From NCBI GenBank assembly GCA_018969295.1, contig JAGWYN010000026.1, positions 1-61,618 of the forward strand: a DNA stretch of 61,618 nt, written 5' to 3'. The stretch comes from Chloroflexota bacterium (GTDB taxonomy: Bacteria > Chloroflexota > Anaerolineae > Caldilineales > Caldilineaceae). The notes beneath the pieces are model-generated. The model was given only the letters and a program-made list of their open reading frames with translations. It was not told where the DNA came from and did no database searches. A program made the translations under genes and the position numbers. Shown here piece by piece: positions 1-9,244 of the stretch (position 1 is the stretch's first letter; every line of letters starts with the position of its first letter).

Positions 1-30
1 GGCAAAAAAGGCCTTTTTTGAAAAATTTTG

Positions 31-70
31 ACCGGCTTCGCCGGTGCAGAAAAGGGGGGGCTTCGCCCCC
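31..70 (-). terminator. tandem hairpin terminators
   Basis: Two hairpins with three-base loops lie just past the stop of the PKD/FGE gene: positions 56-70 (five G-C pairs plus one) and 31-45 (ACCGGC/GCCGGT). On the minus strand each is followed by T-rich sequence. A further A6-GGCC-T6 palindrome occupies 5-20. They probably end the minus-strand transcript, and could also act on a convergent gene outside the window. Confidence 0.6.
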
Positions 71-112
71 ATCGCTGCGCTCCCCCCCTTCCAGAAGCCC
101 AGAAGACCAGGA

Positions 113-3100
113 TCACTGCGAGCGGACACACCGGAACCCGTCGCCGCCGCCCCAGCTGCCGGGGTCGTAGCCGTACCGGGAGGCGGAGCGCACGATGCCG
201 CCATTGCGGTTCCACGACCCGCCCCGCAGCACACGGACCACGCCCGTCGATGGCCCCTGCGGGTTGACACTGGGCGACACGCTGTAGTAGTTGCCATCGT
301 ACCAGTCGTTCACCCACTCCCATACGTTCCCTGCCATGTCCATCACTCCGTACGGGCTGGCTCCGCTTGGATAAAATCCCACACGGCTGGTGTCGCCGAC
401 ACACCAGTCGTAGTTTGTTTTTGTACAATCCGGCGCACTGTCCCCCCACGGGTACGCACGTATACCGCTGCTCCCGCGCGCCGCCTTCTCCCACTCCGCT
501 TCCGTCGGCAGCCGCTTGCCAGCCCACGCACAGAAGGCACTCGCCTGGTACCAGGTAACGTTGACCACCGGATAGTCCGCATAGGTGCTCGTGCCGTAGT
601 AGGGGCTGCGCGTGGAAGAATTCACCCTTCCCGGTGCCGTGCACCCGCCAGCATCCACACACGCCTTGTACCGGGCATTGGTCACCTCGTACTTGTCGAT
701 AGAATAGGCGTCCAGCGTGACCGTGTGCAAGGGAAGTTCATCAGGTTGCCACCCATCATTGCAGCCATTTTCCGCCGGGTTGCTGCTGTCGCACCCCATC
801 TGGAAGCTGCCGGCGGGAATCAGAATCTCTTCCATTGGTGTCCAGCCATAAATTACCTGTGGTGACGCTGTGCTGCTGCCCATACTGTTGGCGGCGGTCA
901 CAACTGCCGTGTATGTGCCCGTCACGGCATAACTGTGGGTTACATTTGCGCCGCTGCCCGTCGTGCCGTCGCCAAAGTTCCAGGTGTAATTGACGTTGCT
1001 GCCTGCTGTCGTGGTCGCAGTAAACAGAACAGTCATGCCCAGTGTGACAGGCCCCTGTCCGCTCCTGACTGCTTGCAAGCCACTGATGCTCTGATCGATA
1101 ATCGTCACCTGCGTGCTCGCCGCTGCCTGGCCAACACTGTTTGTCGCCGTCACCACTGCTGTGTAGACCCCCACCGCTGCATAGGTATGGCTGGGAGTTA
1201 CCCCACTGCCGGTCGTGCCGTCGCCGAAGTCCCAAGCATAATTGATACTGCCACTGCCATCTGCAATCGTAACGTTAAACGTCGTAACACTCCCCAGCGG
1301 CGTTGGTCCACTGTTTGTGACTGCAGGACCTGTAATCGCCCGGTCGATCACGCTCACCTGCGTGCTCGCCACCACCTCGCTCACCCCGTTGGTCGCAGTC
1401 ACCACTGCCGTGTAGCTGCCCACCGTCCCATAGGTGCGGCTGGCGGTCGCCCCGCTGCCGCTTGTCCCGTCGCCGAAGGCCCAGGCATAGCTCACATTGC
1501 TTCCGTCCAGGATCGTCGCCGTGAAGGACGTCGTGCTGGCCAGACGCGTCGTCCCGCTGTTGGCTGCACTCAGCCCTGTGATCCCACGGTCGATAACGCT
1601 CACCTGCGTGCTGGCTGTCGCTTGTTCGCTGCCGTTGACCGCTGTCACCGTCGCCACATAATTGCCAACAGCTACGTAGGTCTTGCTTGGATTTGTCCCG
1701 CTGCCACTTGTCCCGTCGCCGAAGTCCCACGTGTAGACAATGCTGCTGTGGTTGCCTGGCACTGTGGCTGTCAGCAGGGCAGCGCTCCCCAGACGCGTCG
1801 TCCCGCTGTTGGCTGCTGTCAACTCGCTCAGCGGCGTGTGGGTCAGCGCGATGGTTGTCTGTGCCGCCAGCCCATTGCCCGCCAGGTCTCTGGCGCCGGT
1901 GCCCACCACCATCTGGTAGGTGCCAGGTGCCAGCTTGCTGAGCGGCGTGAAGGTCACCGACGTGGCCGTAGTGCTGTCGCTCCGGCTGAGCGTTCCCGCC
2001 ACCGGGCCGCCTTGCGCGTTCAACAGCTGCACGGTGCTGCTGTCGAGCGTGTCGTGCTCCATCAGCTCGCTGAAGGTCAGCGTGACCGCGTCGATCTCCT
2101 GGTTGGCGCCTGCAGCGGGCATGCTGGATGAAACCGACGGTGCTGTGGCGTCCAGGGTAAACGCGTATGCAGCAAAGTCCGGCACATTTGCCGGTGCGCC
2201 CAGTTCCGCATAGCGGGCGAGAATGTTGGAGCGAATTGCAACACGTCTGGGCTTGACGTACTCCATGCCGTCGATGAGCTTTTGCCGGGTTGCAGCGCTG
2301 TCCAGCACGCCGTCTGTGTGCAGGTCACTGCTCAGCGCCGAGAGCAGCTCGGTCAGCTGCGCCTCGCTGCGATTTGCCTGCAGAATGACGGAGATCGCCA
2401 GGAGGATGGCGTTGCCAGTGCCGGGCTGGCTGATGTCCAGAGATTCCGAAGTACCGATGGCACTTGCTGCGATATTGAAAGCAGACAGCACTTCCCCCTG
2501 CGCCTGGGCTTTGGCGGCGGAGAAGCTCAGCCCGCTGTCAATCAGCGTGTACACTCGCACATTTTCCAGGTGCGTGAGCAGATTGACGTTGACTGTCGTG
2601 CTGTCACGCAGATCGGCCAGTGCCAGCAAAATGATAGGTGCTGTCGACAGACTGCCGGTCACTTCATTGAAGTAAAAGCCGTTGGCGGAAAGCTCGACAA
2701 AGGGATAGGTGAGCGTCCCCCGAATTGTGAAGCGTCCAGTGCTGTCTTCGATACGACCGGTGAACGTGCGTCCTGTCGGCACAAACCTGTCATCCAATTC
2801 ACGCACGGTGATCTCAGAACCCAGCACAAACGGCCCCTTCTGCACATACCCGGCGATCGTGTAGGATGCTGCTGTCGGCACTGCCGTAGGCGTAGGCGTG
2901 GCAGTGCCGACAGCCGTAGGTGTGGCCGTAAGCGTGGCAGTGGACACAGCCGTAGGTGTGGCTGTAGGCGTGGCAGTGGACACAGCCGTAGGTGTGGCTG
3001 TAGGCGTGGCAGTGGGCGTGGCAGTGGGCACTGTTGGCAGACCCTCCAGCACTGCAAAGAGGGTCAGGTGATCCAGCACTGCGTTGAGCTGACTGTTGCC

Positions 3101-3691
3101 GACATCGACCGTGGTGGGAATCTTCTGCCACTGGCTGGTATCTGTGTTCCAGTAGTGCAGAGCCAGCAGTTCTGCGTTGACTTCGGTCACATCTTCTGCG
3201 CTGTACCCGATCGTCATCGTGAAGGGCTTGAGAAATTCTGTGATGCTGCCCCCAGTCTCGGTGTGCAGCTTGATGTCCAACACATCTCCGACCCGCCGAA
3301 AATTTTCAGACGACGGCGGTGCCGCAGCCAGTTGCACCACCAGCGTTGCATTCTCGCTGATGGCGCCAGGGGGAATGTGGATGGCTGTCTCAAGCGAGCC
3401 AAGTGTGGCAGACAAGCTGCCTCCTTCTTCTGCGCTGACCGGTGCAGTAGGTATCGCAGAGGTCAGGGTCGGGGTCGGCTGTAAATTTGCAGAACCGCCG
3501 CCCACAACCGGCAGATAGAGCATACTTGAGACCATGACTGTCATTTGCTCAGACGATTGAATCGTGACAGCACTGCTCCCTGCTGTCACTGTTCTACCCT
3601 CAGCTGCCACACGCGACGATTCTGTAAGCACAAAGCTGGCTGCCAGCCCATACACTGCCAATGCAAGAATGGCTATCCACATGCTACGCAT
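113..3691 (-). CDS. secreted PKD-repeat protein with C-terminal FGE-sulfatase (SUMF1-like) domain
   Basis: A protein of about 1192 residues. It has a signal peptide or anchor (MRSMWIAILALAVYG), a beta-rich N-terminal region, a Thr/Pro/Ala linker, a middle region, a Big_5-type Ig-like domain at about 520-620 and four PKD domains at about 625-960, each with a DFGDG or NFGDG-type core. The last 220 residues form an FGE-sulfatase fold (IPAGSFQMGC, EVTNARY, RLPTEAEWEKAARG, AGNVWEW, LRGGSWNRNG). Such proteins are exported; the FGE fold here is more likely a binding or structural module than a sulfatase activator, which is inference. The start at 3691 was preferred over an upstream ATG at 3757 because AAGAGGTG precedes it and the signal peptide begins there. 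It is first in a minus-strand run with no close partner upstream. Confidence 0.85.
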   Translation of the reverse strand: MRSMWIAILALAVYGLAASFVLTESSRVAAEGRTVTAGSSAVTIQSSEQMTVMVSSMLYLPVVGGGSANLQPTPTLTSAIPTAPVSAEEGGSLSATLGSLETAIHIPPGAISENATLVVQLAAAPPSSENFRRVGDVLDIKLHTETGGSITEFLKPFTMTIGYSAEDVTEVNAELLALHYWNTDTSQWQKIPTTVDVGNSQLNAVLDHLTLFAVLEGLPTVPTATPTATPTATPTAVSTATPTATPTAVSTATLTATPTAVGTATPTPTAVPTAASYTIAGYVQKGPFVLGSEITVRELDDRFVPTGRTFTGRIEDSTGRFTIRGTLTYPFVELSANGFYFNEVTGSLSTAPIILLALADLRDSTTVNVNLLTHLENVRVYTLIDSGLSFSAAKAQAQGEVLSAFNIAASAIGTSESLDISQPGTGNAILLAISVILQANRSEAQLTELLSALSSDLHTDGVLDSAATRQKLIDGMEYVKPRRVAIRSNILARYAELGAPANVPDFAAYAFTLDATAPSVSSSMPAAGANQEIDAVTLTFSELMEHDTLDSSTVQLLNAQGGPVAGTLSRSDSTTATSVTFTPLSKLAPGTYQMVVGTGARDLAGNGLAAQTTIALTHTPLSELTAANSGTTRLGSAALLTATVPGNHSSIVYTWDFGDGTSGSGTNPSKTYVAVGNYVATVTAVNGSEQATASTQVSVIDRGITGLSAANSGTTRLASTTSFTATILDGSNVSYAWAFGDGTSGSGATASRTYGTVGSYTAVVTATNGVSEVVASTQVSVIDRAITGPAVTNSGPTPLGSVTTFNVTIADGSGSINYAWDFGDGTTGSGVTPSHTYAAVGVYTAVVTATNSVGQAAASTQVTIIDQSISGLQAVRSGQGPVTLGMTVLFTATTTAGSNVNYTWNFGDGTTGSGANVTHSYAVTGTYTAVVTAANSMGSSTASPQVIYGWTPMEEILIPAGSFQMGCDSSNPAENGCNDGWQPDELPLHTVTLDAYSIDKYEVTNARYKACVDAGGCTAPGRVNSSTRSPYYGTSTYADYPVVNVTWYQASAFCAWAGKRLPTEAEWEKAARGSSGIRAYPWGDSAPDCTKTNYDWCVGDTSRVGFYPSGASPYGVMDMAGNVWEWVNDWYDGNYYSVSPSVNPQGPSTGVVRVLRGGSWNRNGGIVRSASRYGYDPGSWGGGDGFRCVRSQ
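2896..3003. repeat. three 36-bp tandem repeats encoding the Thr/Pro linker
   Basis: Three near-identical 36-bp units plus a partial unit at 3004. On the minus strand they encode a TATPTA/VSTATP-type linker between the N-terminal region and the rest of the PKD/FGE protein. The unit length is a multiple of three, so copy-number change lengthens the stalk without a frameshift. Confidence 0.8.
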
Positions 3692-3917
3692 AAGACACCT
3701 CTTTTTTGGGGAACCATCTTCGGGAATCTTTTCGGGAGATGCAGCAAGAATACACACTCAGAACACATGCTGCATACTGCGGCTGAAAAGCATACAACAG
3801 ATTGCGGCAAAATTCCAAAGAGGCCAAATTCTATCCTTGCGGGGTACATGAATTTTACGCACCCAGTCAATCCACACCAGCTTCTAAAGTCATGCGTCCC
3901 GATGGGGCGAAAAGTGG

Positions 3918-4066
3918 ACTAAGGGAGCTTGTCGTGCCTGGGCATTCCCCCTCCCTCACGGTCGGGGCTCCAAAAGAGCTTGTCGTGTCTGGGGTGCTTG
4001 TCGTGTCTTGGGGTTCCCCCCTCCCTCACGGTCGGGGTTCCAAAAAAGCTTGTCGTGCCCGTCAAG
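3918..4066. repeat. tandem copies of a dispersed intergenic repeat
   Basis: The 406-bp gap between the PKD gene and the TSUP gene holds about two and a half copies of a roughly 50-bp unit: GCTTGTCGTGYCT, then a variable part, then CCTCCCTCACGGTCGGGG and CCAAAA. The same unit occurs inverted near 20600 inside the MITE-like element, and a shorter piece (CGACCGTGAGGGG-like) is at about 27570. No ORF here resembles a gene. The rest of the gap (3692-3917) shows only the promoter and leader region of the PKD gene. Confidence 0.7.
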
Positions 4067-4097
4067 CGCCCTGCTGGGGCGCCTGCATGGCGCTGGC

Positions 4098-4886
4098 TTA
4101 CCGCACCAGATAGAAGATCGCCACCCCCACTGCCACCCCCACCACACCCACACGCAGCAGCTGCGGAGAGACCCGATGGGCCACTTTTCCTCCCAACATC
4201 CCCCCCACCAGCGCGCCGACCGCCATCACCGCAGCCGCAGGCCACAGCACCTGCCCCGTTCCGACAAACCACGTGGTCGCCGCCAGATTGACCGCCAACG
4301 CCAACACCTGCTTCAGCCCGTTCAGCCGTGTCAATGTGTCGTCGACCACCAATCCCAACACCGCCAACACAATCACACTCAACCCGGCACCAAAATATCC
4401 GCCGTAGATCGCTGCCAGAAACACCGGGGGAACCGCCCAGACCGCCTGAACCCAGACCAGATGGGCTGCCAGCCGGCTCGACGCTTCGATCCGCCGAAGC
4501 ACCCACCCCCGCACTATCTCCTGCACCGACAACAGCAGGGCGGCAAAGAGAATCAGATAGGGCACAAAGTCGCCAAAAACCTTCTCCCCAGTGGCTTGCA
4601 ACAATACCCCCCCGACAACACCGCCCAACAGACCGGCAGGAACCAACAGCCGGATGCGCCCCATTTGCCCCTGCAGCTCCTGGCGCTGCGCCCAGGTGGC
4701 CCCCAGGTAGCCCGGCACCAGCGCCACCGTGTTGGTCATGTTGGCCACCAGCGGCGGCACCCCTGCGGCCAGCAGCGCAGGAAAGCTGATCAGGGTCCCT
4801 CCCCCCGCAATCGCATTGACCAGCCCGGCAGCCATCGCCGCCAACGCAAGCACCGCCACATCCAGCCATTCCAAGGAAACAGCCAT
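4098..4886 (-). CDS. TSUP family membrane transporter (TauE/SafE-like)
   Basis: 262 residues, mostly hydrophobic, with about eight membrane segments. The two half-repeats typical of TSUP proteins are visible: AGLVNAIAGGGTLISFPAL near the N-terminus and IYGGYFGAGLSVIVLAVLG in the middle. The family exports sulfite or organosulfonates, or imports small anions; the substrate cannot be read from sequence. The start is supported by GGAGGG just upstream. It lies 48 bp downstream of the S33 hydrolase gene in the same direction and may be cotranscribed with it. Confidence 0.88.
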   Translation of the reverse strand: MAVSLEWLDVAVLALAAMAAGLVNAIAGGGTLISFPALLAAGVPPLVANMTNTVALVPGYLGATWAQRQELQGQMGRIRLLVPAGLLGGVVGGVLLQATGEKVFGDFVPYLILFAALLLSVQEIVRGWVLRRIEASSRLAAHLVWVQAVWAVPPVFLAAIYGGYFGAGLSVIVLAVLGLVVDDTLTRLNGLKQVLALAVNLAATTWFVGTGQVLWPAAAVMAVGALVGGMLGGKVAHRVSPQLLRVGVVGVAVGVAIFYLVR

Positions 4887-4934
4887 CGCCCTCCCTCTCT
4901 TTTTTGAACGTCCGCCCCCGCCCCTCCTGCCCGG

Positions 4935-7334
4935 TCAGGGGTCGGCATAAAAAACGAGCGACGGTGTCGCCGAATCGCCGTACAAAAACAGCTCACGCCC
5001 CCCTATCCAGTAGCGGGTCACCCCTTGCAGCAGGCGCGCCACCCGCTGTTCCTGCTCCAGAATCCCAGCAGGGAACACACACGCCACCTCCGCAGCCGGC
5101 TCCAGCGCCCCCAAATGCAGCTGTTCTTTCTCGCGCGCGTAGGCGGTCTCGTAGAGGTTGCAGCCCAACACCCCCAGCCACCTGCCCTGGTCGAAACGAG
5201 CCGTCACCGGAGCAATTTGCAGGCTGGCCGGCAACCCCGCTTCACCCGCCGCAGGGAGGGCCACCAACCGCCAGTTCGGCCCTTCCAACGGCAAATCTGG
5301 CTCCAACACAAAGACCAACAACGTGCCATCCGCAGTGCCCAACAACATCCGATCGCCGCGGACCGTGACCTGCCGGGCATCTGCCAGTGCAGCCAAAAAC
5401 GCTCTTTGCAGTTCCTGCGCTGTTCCGGTACAAGAATCGTTGTCGGCAACAGGGTCGCTGATCTCCAGACGGTCTCCCGCAACCGCAAAATCGGCTGCAT
5501 AGGTGCCGCACCCATCCAGGCCTACCACCCGTCCACGGCTGAAAAGCGCCGTGACCGGAGAGCCAGCAGCTGCTTCCCCAGCCCAGCCTTGAAGCAGCCA
5601 CATGCGTCCAGTCAACCGGACCGCCAGCGGCGGCTCCAACACATAGTCGATCGGCGCTGTACAGCGGGCCGCCACCGGCTGGCCCGGCGCTGCCAAAAAC
5701 TGCAGCGCCAACTCCGCCACACACGCCCCTGTCTGGTAGAGAAGCGCATGGCCGTAGCCCGGCAGACGCTGCAGACGCGCATTCGGCAGCGCAGCCGCAG
5801 CCAGCTCCGCCCAAAGCATCGGGGTCACGGTGTCCTGCGTGCCGGCCAGCAGCAACACCGGATGGGTGGCCGTCACCGGCCCCTTAAACGCCAGCGGCGC
5901 CGGCCCAATCCCCATCTCCCGGCAGCTCCGCTGGCTCGCAGAGATGCCCTCGGCAAAATCGTAGGGGGGCAGCAGGGCAGGCAGCGGAATGACCGACTGG
6001 TTCTGGCGCATCAGGTCAGGCTCCACAAAGGGAATCTCTTCCTGACAGTCGAAGATCGCCTTGACGTCCCCCAACAAATGGGGGACATAGAGCGCAAGCG
6101 GAACCCCGTAGGCAGCCAAAACCCGCTGCCGTTCGTAGGACGTCATCTGGGCCGCCAGCTGCCAAAGGTCTGCGGGGGTCCTTCTGGCAGCCAGCAGCGC
6201 CAGCAAAGCCTGATTGCCAGGATCTTCCACCGGCAACCCCGCCAGTTCATGGCGCAGCGCTGCTGCCTGCTCAGACGACAGGCTCTGCAAAAACAGCTCG
6301 AAGCGCGGGAGAAATTGGTCAGATGCATCCCCAACCCGTGCTGGCACCGCCGGCACGTCCCCCAAATCCTGGTCCAGCAGCGCCCGATACGTGGCCGTCT
6401 CACCGCGATCCAGCTCATCGACAATCAAAGGCAGCAGCGCAACCCGATCAGGCTGCCCAGCCACCAGATTGTTCAGGCTGTAGAGCGCACTGGCCTCCAG
6501 CGGAACATGGCCGACCAACACCGCCGGCGGCGCTTCGTCCAAACGGTTGAGCAAAGCCAGGAAACGGCCCGCCATCCCCCCAAAACGGCCACGACAACGA
6601 GGGTTCTGTTCGCAGTCCGCATAGGGCCACAGTCTGGCTTGATAGTCGCCCAGCGCCTGCAGCTCATAGGTCAAAATCTCTGGGGCAACGGTCGAGTCCA
6701 ACACCGCTGCCCGCACGACCTGCGGATGCGAACGCATCAGCTCCAACGCCAGCCGGGTGCCGTAGGAAACCCCCAACAGATCCGCCTGCACATAGCCGAG
6801 CGCCGCCAACAATTCGGCAGCATCTGCGGCCGCCTGGGTCGTGTTGAACGCCATCGGGTCCAGCCCACGGCTGCGCAGCGCCGCCATACAGCTGGGCCCC
6901 ACCCCTTCATGGCCGCCGGAACGGCAGTCGATCCGGGGCTGCGAAAAACCAGCCCCACGCAGGTCGAAGAAAAGCAGATCCCGAGACCGACGCAACGGCG
7001 CCAGAAGCTCGGCCAACAACGGCACCTCGTAAACCCCCGACGCCCCAGGCCCGCCGGCCAGAAACAAAAGCGGAGGCTGCACCGGATCCACAGCGTTGAG
7101 ACGGGCAAAAAAAATACCCAGCCGCACCCCCTCAGGCGCACCGCGCCGCTGGTCGACCGCCAACACCCCGCAGGTATACCCCTCCCCCTCCGCTTCGCCC
7201 GCCAGCCGAAAGGGACAGGGGGCCGCCGCCACCGGCCCCGGTGCTGCAGCCCCTGGTGGCCGGCACCCCCCCAGCCACAATACACTTCCCAACGCCACCG
7301 CCGACAAAGCAGCCAGACGTGCCGGCCAGCCCAT
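4935..7334 (-). CDS. S33-family alpha/beta-hydrolase lipoprotein with two META domains
   Basis: About 799 residues. A lipoprotein signal with lipobox LGGC at residues 21-24 predicts membrane anchoring outside the cytoplasm. The catalytic part resembles tripeptidyl aminopeptidase/prolyl aminopeptidase: LAGGPGASG oxyanion region near 95-100, nucleophile in LGVSYGT near 190, acid in GTQDTVTP and histidine in GYGHALL near 510-545. Two META (HslJ-like) domains follow, with MWLLQGW, GCGTYAADF, NWRLVAL and GCNLYETAY motifs. Start is uncertain: ATG 7334 gives a typical lipoprotein signal and has AAAAGGA upstream; an in-frame GTG at 7367 sits 6 nt after a TATACT box and could be a leaderless start. 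The fusion of a peptidase to META domains is less common than either alone. Confidence 0.85.
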   Translation of the reverse strand: MGWPARLAALSAVALGSVLWLGGCRPPGAAAPGPVAAAPCPFRLAGEAEGEGYTCGVLAVDQRRGAPEGVRLGIFFARLNAVDPVQPPLLFLAGGPGASGVYEVPLLAELLAPLRRSRDLLFFDLRGAGFSQPRIDCRSGGHEGVGPSCMAALRSRGLDPMAFNTTQAAADAAELLAALGYVQADLLGVSYGTRLALELMRSHPQVVRAAVLDSTVAPEILTYELQALGDYQARLWPYADCEQNPRCRGRFGGMAGRFLALLNRLDEAPPAVLVGHVPLEASALYSLNNLVAGQPDRVALLPLIVDELDRGETATYRALLDQDLGDVPAVPARVGDASDQFLPRFELFLQSLSSEQAAALRHELAGLPVEDPGNQALLALLAARRTPADLWQLAAQMTSYERQRVLAAYGVPLALYVPHLLGDVKAIFDCQEEIPFVEPDLMRQNQSVIPLPALLPPYDFAEGISASQRSCREMGIGPAPLAFKGPVTATHPVLLLAGTQDTVTPMLWAELAAAALPNARLQRLPGYGHALLYQTGACVAELALQFLAAPGQPVAARCTAPIDYVLEPPLAVRLTGRMWLLQGWAGEAAAGSPVTALFSRGRVVGLDGCGTYAADFAVAGDRLEISDPVADNDSCTGTAQELQRAFLAALADARQVTVRGDRMLLGTADGTLLVFVLEPDLPLEGPNWRLVALPAAGEAGLPASLQIAPVTARFDQGRWLGVLGCNLYETAYAREKEQLHLGALEPAAEVACVFPAGILEQEQRVARLLQGVTRYWIGGRELFLYGDSATPSLVFYADP

Positions 7335-7373
7335 CCGCAGCAGAATCCTTTTGACAGTTTGCTTCACACCCCC

Positions 7374-7379
7374 AGTATA
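7374..7379 (-). promoter_or_regulatory. TATACT -10 box of the hydrolase gene
   Basis: TATACT on the minus strand (7379 to 7374) lies 6 nt ahead of an in-frame GTG. No good -35 is seen. It faces away from the glycosyltransferase promoter in the divergent intergenic region. Confidence 0.4.
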
Positions 7380-7424
7380 CACCACAACCGCACCCACACC
7401 CCCTCTTGAAGCAGCCCGCCCAGC

Positions 7425-7454
7425 TTGACCGTCCTGACCCGGATCGTTTACTAT
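7425..7454 (+). promoter_or_regulatory. promoter of the glycosyltransferase gene, possibly leaderless
   Basis: TTGACC (7425-7430), an 18-nt spacer and TACTAT (7449-7454). The start codon ATG is at 7462, only 7 nt past the -10 box, and no Shine-Dalgarno is present, so the mRNA may begin at or within one or two nucleotides of the start codon. Confidence 0.5.
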
Positions 7455-7461
7455 TCTTGGT

Positions 7462-8454
7462 ATGAATGAGCCCACCCTCCCCGCCAGACCTGTCTTTTCG
7501 CTGGTGATCCCCATCTGGAACGAACAGGCGGTCATTCCGGTGCTGTACGAACGGGTTGTCCAGGTGATGGAGAGCACAGCCGAACGCTGGGAGCTGCTTT
7601 TTGTCAACGATGGCAGCACCGACCGCAGCCTGGCACTGCTGGTGGCCCTGCAGGCGAACGACCCCCGCGTCAAGGTGCTGAATTTCAGCCGCAACTTCGG
7701 CCACCAGATCGCCATCACCGCAGGCTGTGACTACGCAGAAGGGGATGCCGTGATCGTCATGGACGCCGACCTGCAGGATCCGCCTGAAGTGTTGCTGCGC
7801 ATGATCGACCGATGGCGCGAGGGCTACGATGTCGCCTACGCGGTCCGCACCAAACGCGCCGGGGAGACCCGCTTCAAGCTGTGGAGCGCCTCCTTGTTCT
7901 ACCGGCTGATCCGCTCGATCGCCGAAATCGACATCCCAATGGATGCCGGCGATTTCCGCTTGATGGACCGCAAGGTGGTGCTGGCCATGCGCGGGCTGCG
8001 CGAAAAACATCGTTTTATGCGCGGGCTGAGCAGCTGGGTTGGCTTTAAACAGGTTGCAGTCGAGTATGAGCGGGCCGCACGCTACGCAGGAGAGACCAAA
8101 TATCCGCTGCGCAAGATGGTGCGGCTCGCCTTCAACGCGATCACCAGCTTCAGCCACCTGCCGCTGCAGATGGCCACCTACACCGGCTTTTTTTTCGCCG
8201 GGTTCAGCGGGCTGGGCATTGTGCTGGCGGTGATCATGCGCCTGTTTGGACACCAGCAGCTGCTGGGGCAGGCAACCACCCTGGTCAGCGTCTTGTTCCT
8301 GGGCGGCGTCCAGCTGATCTTTCTCGGGATCCTCGGCGAATACCTCGGCCGTATCTACGACGAAGTCAAAAACCGCCCCCTCTACATTGTGGCAGATACC
8401 TATGGGTGGGAAGAGAGTGCCAGACGTAAAACAGAGCCCCAATCGCCGCGTTGA
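7462..8454 (+). CDS. GT2 glycosyltransferase, GtrB/DPM1-like
   Basis: 330 residues. An N-terminal GT-A domain starts SLVIPIWNEQAVIP and carries FVNDGSTD and the nucleotide-sugar/metal motif VMDADLQDPPE at about 99-109, then two C-terminal membrane helices at about 235-290. This is the layout of polyprenyl-phosphate glycosyltransferases (GtrB, ArnC, DPM1-like), which load a sugar onto a lipid carrier at the inner face of the membrane. It is the first gene of a plus-strand run; a short gap separates it from an unknown membrane protein that could belong to the same process. Confidence 0.9.
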   Translation: MNEPTLPARPVFSLVIPIWNEQAVIPVLYERVVQVMESTAERWELLFVNDGSTDRSLALLVALQANDPRVKVLNFSRNFGHQIAITAGCDYAEGDAVIVMDADLQDPPEVLLRMIDRWREGYDVAYAVRTKRAGETRFKLWSASLFYRLIRSIAEIDIPMDAGDFRLMDRKVVLAMRGLREKHRFMRGLSSWVGFKQVAVEYERAARYAGETKYPLRKMVRLAFNAITSFSHLPLQMATYTGFFFAGFSGLGIVLAVIMRLFGHQQLLGQATTLVSVLFLGGVQLIFLGILGEYLGRIYDEVKNRPLYIVADTYGWEESARRKTEPQSPR

Positions 8455-8472
8455 CCGAAAGCCAGCCCGGCT

Positions 8473-9207
8473 TTGGCCAGAGAGAACACAGATAGGTATG
8501 TTTGTCGACAGCCATGTGCGGAGTGTCACCTGATGCTACATGTTTCACCTGCCCACCTTCCACAACCCGGGACCGACCTGGCCGGCTGCACGCCGGTGTT
8601 TCCGCCTCTGCCCGGCGCTACCCTGCAGACCAGCCACAAACTGGCCAGCCTGCAGACCCGTCAGCTGCTCTTCAACCGACTTGGCCAGCCCGGCCAGGTT
8701 CAGATCTACTCTGCGGAATGTCGCGCGGGCGAGCGTCTGCGCGCGCAACTCCTGGTTCCTGTGTTGCCCGCCGGCAGCGCGCTGGCGGCTGCCTTTGCGA
8801 TTGTGGCGCAAAGCCTGCCGTACAGCGCCGATGTACACAAACTGCCCTTCGCCTTGCCCGCCGGCTACAGCGCGGTCGTGGCCACCCCCCCTACCCAGCT
8901 GGCCGCCCCCATCCAAGACCCGCTGACACAAGTCAGCTACTACCTCGGCCCTCTGATCGACACGCGCACCCTGGTCGGCGGCCGCGTCTACCTGGTCGTC
9001 TGGAGCCCCCACAACCACATGGGCAAATATGCCGTCAAGCTGGGACACCGCTGGCCGCTGCACTGGACCTACTGGGCGCAGCTGCCCTTCTATCTGTGGC
9101 AGATCCGCGGCTGGTTCGGGCTGAGCCGTGTGGCCCTGCTGGCCGCGCTGGCCACCCTGCTCGGGCTGGCCGCCGCAGGGGCGGGCTTCCTGCGGCGGCG
9201 CCGATGA
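8473..9207 (+). CDS. hypothetical protein with one C-terminal membrane helix
   Basis: 244 residues, not recognised. The body is soluble and beta-rich looking; a single membrane helix at about 217-240 (ALLAALATLLGLAAAGAG) is followed by LRRRR, predicting a C-terminal anchor with the body outside. No strong signal peptide is visible. The start is uncertain: ATG 8473 has no clear ribosome site and an internal ATG at 8533 (MLHVSPAHLPQ) is equally plausible. It sits 18 bp after the glycosyltransferase and ahead of the ArsA-like ATPase. Confidence 0.6.
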   Translation: MARENTDRYVCRQPCAECHLMLHVSPAHLPQPGTDLAGCTPVFPPLPGATLQTSHKLASLQTRQLLFNRLGQPGQVQIYSAECRAGERLRAQLLVPVLPAGSALAAAFAIVAQSLPYSADVHKLPFALPAGYSAVVATPPTQLAAPIQDPLTQVSYYLGPLIDTRTLVGGRVYLVVWSPHNHMGKYAVKLGHRWPLHWTYWAQLPFYLWQIRGWFGLSRVALLAALATLLGLAAAGAGFLRRRR

Positions 9208-9244
9208 ACGCCCTACAGCCTGCAAAACCGGGAGGTCAACGCTG

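Noticed and set aside
113..800. stand-alone formylglycine-generating enzyme
   Set aside because: The FGE domain is the C-terminal part of a long exported PKD protein, and no sulfatase gene was seen.
5025..7409. 794-codon plus-strand open frame
   Set aside because: Antisense to the S33 hydrolase, which has a full catalytic triad and lipobox.
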